IMG/VR virus record: IMGVR_UViG_3300011261_000032
Location: 1 to 30,109 of that record
Length of the DNA: 30,109 nucleotides
Direction: 5' to 3' (one strand)
DNA from: a virus
Part shown: piece after piece, positions 28,876-30,109 of the stretch
Position numbering within the stretch: the first letter of the stretch is position 1
Layout of the letters: each line of letters begins with the position of its first letter
The notes under the pieces: generated by a model
Seen by the model: only the letters and a program-made list of their open reading frames with translations
The model's database searches: none
Told to the model about the DNA's origin: nothing
Made by a program: the position numbers and the translations under genes

Positions 28876-29223
28876 CTATTTCACCTCCTTATTGTCTAGT
28901 ATCCATTGTCCTGCTTTGAAGATTGCTTCTGGTTCTGTGGATGCAGAAAAAGATTTCTTACGTCTCACATGTTGTTCCCACTCAATATCAGCATACCATT
29001 TTTTATTAAAACCTTGAAATGAAATTAATTGATATTCTATTTTAATAGCCCACTCTTTAACCTTGTGTGCTAGTTCGTGGATGTTTATAATTTCTTCATC
29101 AAATTCAATATTGTCTTTTACAAAAGATATACAAACTTCATTTTTATCTGTATAGTAGTCTAATATGCTCCAACCTTCATTTAAACCATCTAACACTTCA
29201 CTTGATAGTTCTTTACTTATCAT
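28876..29223 (-). CDS. Hypothetical protein, possible phage ABA-sandwich fold, 115 aa
   Basis: 115 residues from MISKELSSEVLDGLNEG. The C-terminal part (WYADIEWEQHVRRKKSFSAS, then STEPEAIFKAGQWIL) resembles the end of the phage ABA-sandwich family, in which a 'thr-pro-x-x-Ala-hydrophobic' helix closes the fold; that match is weak. The start is set by AGGAGG and by the ATGA overlap. Confidence 0.55.
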   Translation of the reverse strand: MISKELSSEVLDGLNEGWSILDYYTDKNEVCISFVKDNIEFDEEIINIHELAHKVKEWAIKIEYQLISFQGFNKKWYADIEWEQHVRRKKSFSASTEPEAIFKAGQWILDNKEVK

Positions 29224-29441
29224 CGTTGGCCTCCTAAACTCATATACCATTCACCGACTACATCAGCACCGATTGCTTCAAGCAGTGGAGTTATGTCTTG
29301 GTACATAACTATGTCTTGTGGATCAACATCAGCTATAAAACTATTATCCACATTTAATAATCTTAACTTAAGCAATCTATGATTGGTAGTTCCATCAATG
29401 CTATCTACATATTCACATTCAATTTCTAAATCTTTTATCAT
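29220..29441 (-). CDS. Hypothetical protein, 73 aa
   Basis: 73 residues (MIKDLEIECEYVDSIDG...), acidic, alternating strands and one helix (ITPLLEAIGADVVGEWYMSL). It stands first behind the promoter at 29476 and has the recurrent leader AAAAAGGGTTCAAG before the ATG. No family recognised. Confidence 0.65.
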   Translation of the reverse strand: MIKDLEIECEYVDSIDGTTNHRLLKLRLLNVDNSFIADVDPQDIVMYQDITPLLEAIGADVVGEWYMSLGGQR

Positions 29442-29475
29442 CTTGAACCCTTTTTATATTTTTTATATATTTACT

Positions 29476-29487
29476 ATTGTAAACACT
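29476..29487 (-). promoter_or_regulatory. Promoter element AGTGTTTACAAT, second copy
   Basis: AGTGTTTACAAT (29476-29487) with TACAAT as -10 (29476-29481). It is preceded by TTTAAGCAAAT and followed by AGTAAATATAT, then AAAAAGGGTTCAAG and the ATG at 29441. The matching copy lies at 6265-6276. It separates SSB from the following small genes. Confidence 0.58.
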
Positions 29488-29503
29488 ATTTGCTTAAACT
29501 ATG

Positions 29504-29971
29504 CTAAAACGGTATCTCATCTTCATCTCTATAAGGTATAGGAGGTTGATGTTGTGGCATCTTCTGCTGTGCATCTTTTCGTTGTTGATTTGCATATTCA
29601 CTTGCATACCCTTCATCTCGCTGTTGCTGTGCAGGCTGTTGATTATCTTCCTTGCCGTCTAGCATCTGCATCGTCTCAACAATAACGCTGTGCTTTGAGC
29701 GCTTGCTTCCGTCTTGTGCTTGCCATTGGTCAAACTTCAAACGACCTTCGACAAGTATCTTGCTGCCTTTGCGCAGATATTGGTTTGCTACCTCAGCGGA
29801 TCTTCCAAAAAAAGTAATGTCAATGAAGCACACTTCCTCTTTGCGCTCTCCGTTCTGTGTAAACTTTCGTGTAGTTGCAATGGCCGTGTTTGCTATTGCG
29901 CTTCCTGAGCTTGAATACCTTAGTTCTATGTCTCTTGTTAGATTTCCTACTTGTACTATTTTGTTAAACAT
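29504..29971 (-). CDS. ssb: Single-stranded DNA-binding protein
   Basis: 155 residues from MFNKIVQVGNLTRDIELRY. OB-fold signatures: VGNLTRDIELR, IANTAIATTRKFTQNGERKEEVCFIDITFFG, QYLRKGSKILVEGRLKFDQW. A Gln-rich disordered linker and the acidic tip RDEDEIPF follow, nearly the canonical DDDIPF that recruits partner proteins. It coats single-stranded DNA in phage replication and recombination. The start is placed after GGAGAATAAG; an earlier in-frame start seven codons upstream overlaps the previous gene. Confidence 0.95.
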   Translation of the reverse strand: MFNKIVQVGNLTRDIELRYSSSGSAIANTAIATTRKFTQNGERKEEVCFIDITFFGRSAEVANQYLRKGSKILVEGRLKFDQWQAQDGSKRSKHSVIVETMQMLDGKEDNQQPAQQQRDEGYASEYANQQRKDAQQKMPQHQPPIPYRDEDEIPF

Positions 29972-29972
29972 C

Positions 29973-30109
29973 TTATTCTCCAAATTCAGCACACAAAACC
30001 ATTAAGTAGTTTATGTGGCTATTTAATTCATCAATAGAAAGCTTTGTACTTGATACAGGCTTTCCTTGATCGTCTCTAGGATAATCTAAGTTTAACTCAG
30101 CTATCCAAA
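29973..30109 (-). CDS. Hypothetical protein, C-terminal 44 residues
   Basis: The gene runs off the right edge; only WIAELNLDYPRDDQ... to CAEFGE is visible, ending TAA one base before the SSB start codon, with the SSB SD site inside its last codons. Single-frame, protein-like sequence with no recognised motif. Confidence 0.6.
   Translation of the reverse strand, partial: WIAELNLDYPRDDQGKPVSSTKLSIDELNSHINYLMVLCAEFGE

Noticed and set aside
1-30109. tRNA genes, CRISPR arrays, insertion sequences and integrase attachment sites
   Set aside because: I looked for cloverleaf-like segments, regularly spaced repeats and terminal inverted repeats next to transposase genes and found none I could support by eye.

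Overview
The window is a near-continuous run of bacteriophage (or prophage) genes, all on the minus strand, so gene order and transcription run from high to low coordinates. The virion genes are those of a short-tailed, T7-like podovirus: portal, scaffold, capsid, tail tubular proteins A and B, ejection proteins and a tail fibre with a T7-type N-terminus. The host is inferred, not proven. AT-rich promoters with well-conserved -10 and weak -35 boxes, and a small outer-membrane barrel with a short Lys-rich signal peptide, fit Campylobacterota (a Sulfurimonas/Sulfurovum-type host). No integrase, repressor, DNA polymerase or RNA polymerase lies in the window. The AntA/AntB antirepressor hints that the phage is or was temperate.

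Layout in transcription order: (1) 30109-26824, early/middle genes: the end of an unknown gene, single-stranded DNA-binding protein (SSB), many small unknown proteins, an outer-membrane beta-barrel protein, then small genes leading into packaging. (2) 26831-18379, head genes: terminase small and large subunits, small proteins, portal, a putative head fibre/decoration protein, scaffold, major capsid protein behind its own promoter and long structured leader, a small capsid-associated protein, a UUCG hairpin and tail tubular protein A. (3) 18379-8376: tail tubular protein B (nozzle), an invading homing endonuclease, three or four ejection proteins, tail fibre and a putative fibre chaperone. (4) 8376-6331, lysis cassette: phospholipase-A2-like small protein, three-TM holin, coiled-coil tail-anchored protein, small TM proteins and a GH108 endolysin. 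(5) 6235-4980, a run of very small genes of unknown function. (6) 4738-2666, a tightly coupled operon that starts with an unknown gene and a replication-organiser-like protein. (7) 2446-1: AntA/AntB antirepressor, VRR-NUC nuclease, DUF968-like HNH protein, AP2/HNH endonuclease and the N-terminal part of a DNA cytosine methyltransferase running off the left edge.

Genes are packed with ATGA and TAATG stop-start overlaps, so translational coupling is the rule. The few real gaps carry the regulation. The most striking signal is a duplicated control unit: one copy before the replication operon (about 4739-4907) and one before the antirepressor (about 2447-2657). Each copy has a promoter with TTATGTT spaced 8 nt from a TATACT -10. 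Each then has a long hairpin whose loop can pair with a downstream segment (an H-type pseudoknot), and a conserved 45-47 nt tail ending at the start codon. The helices differ in sequence between copies but pair in both, as expected for a functional RNA. The capsid gene leader may have a third, looser version of the same fold. There are no tRNA genes, CRISPR arrays or insertion sequences that I can see, and no gene-free stretch over 300 bases.
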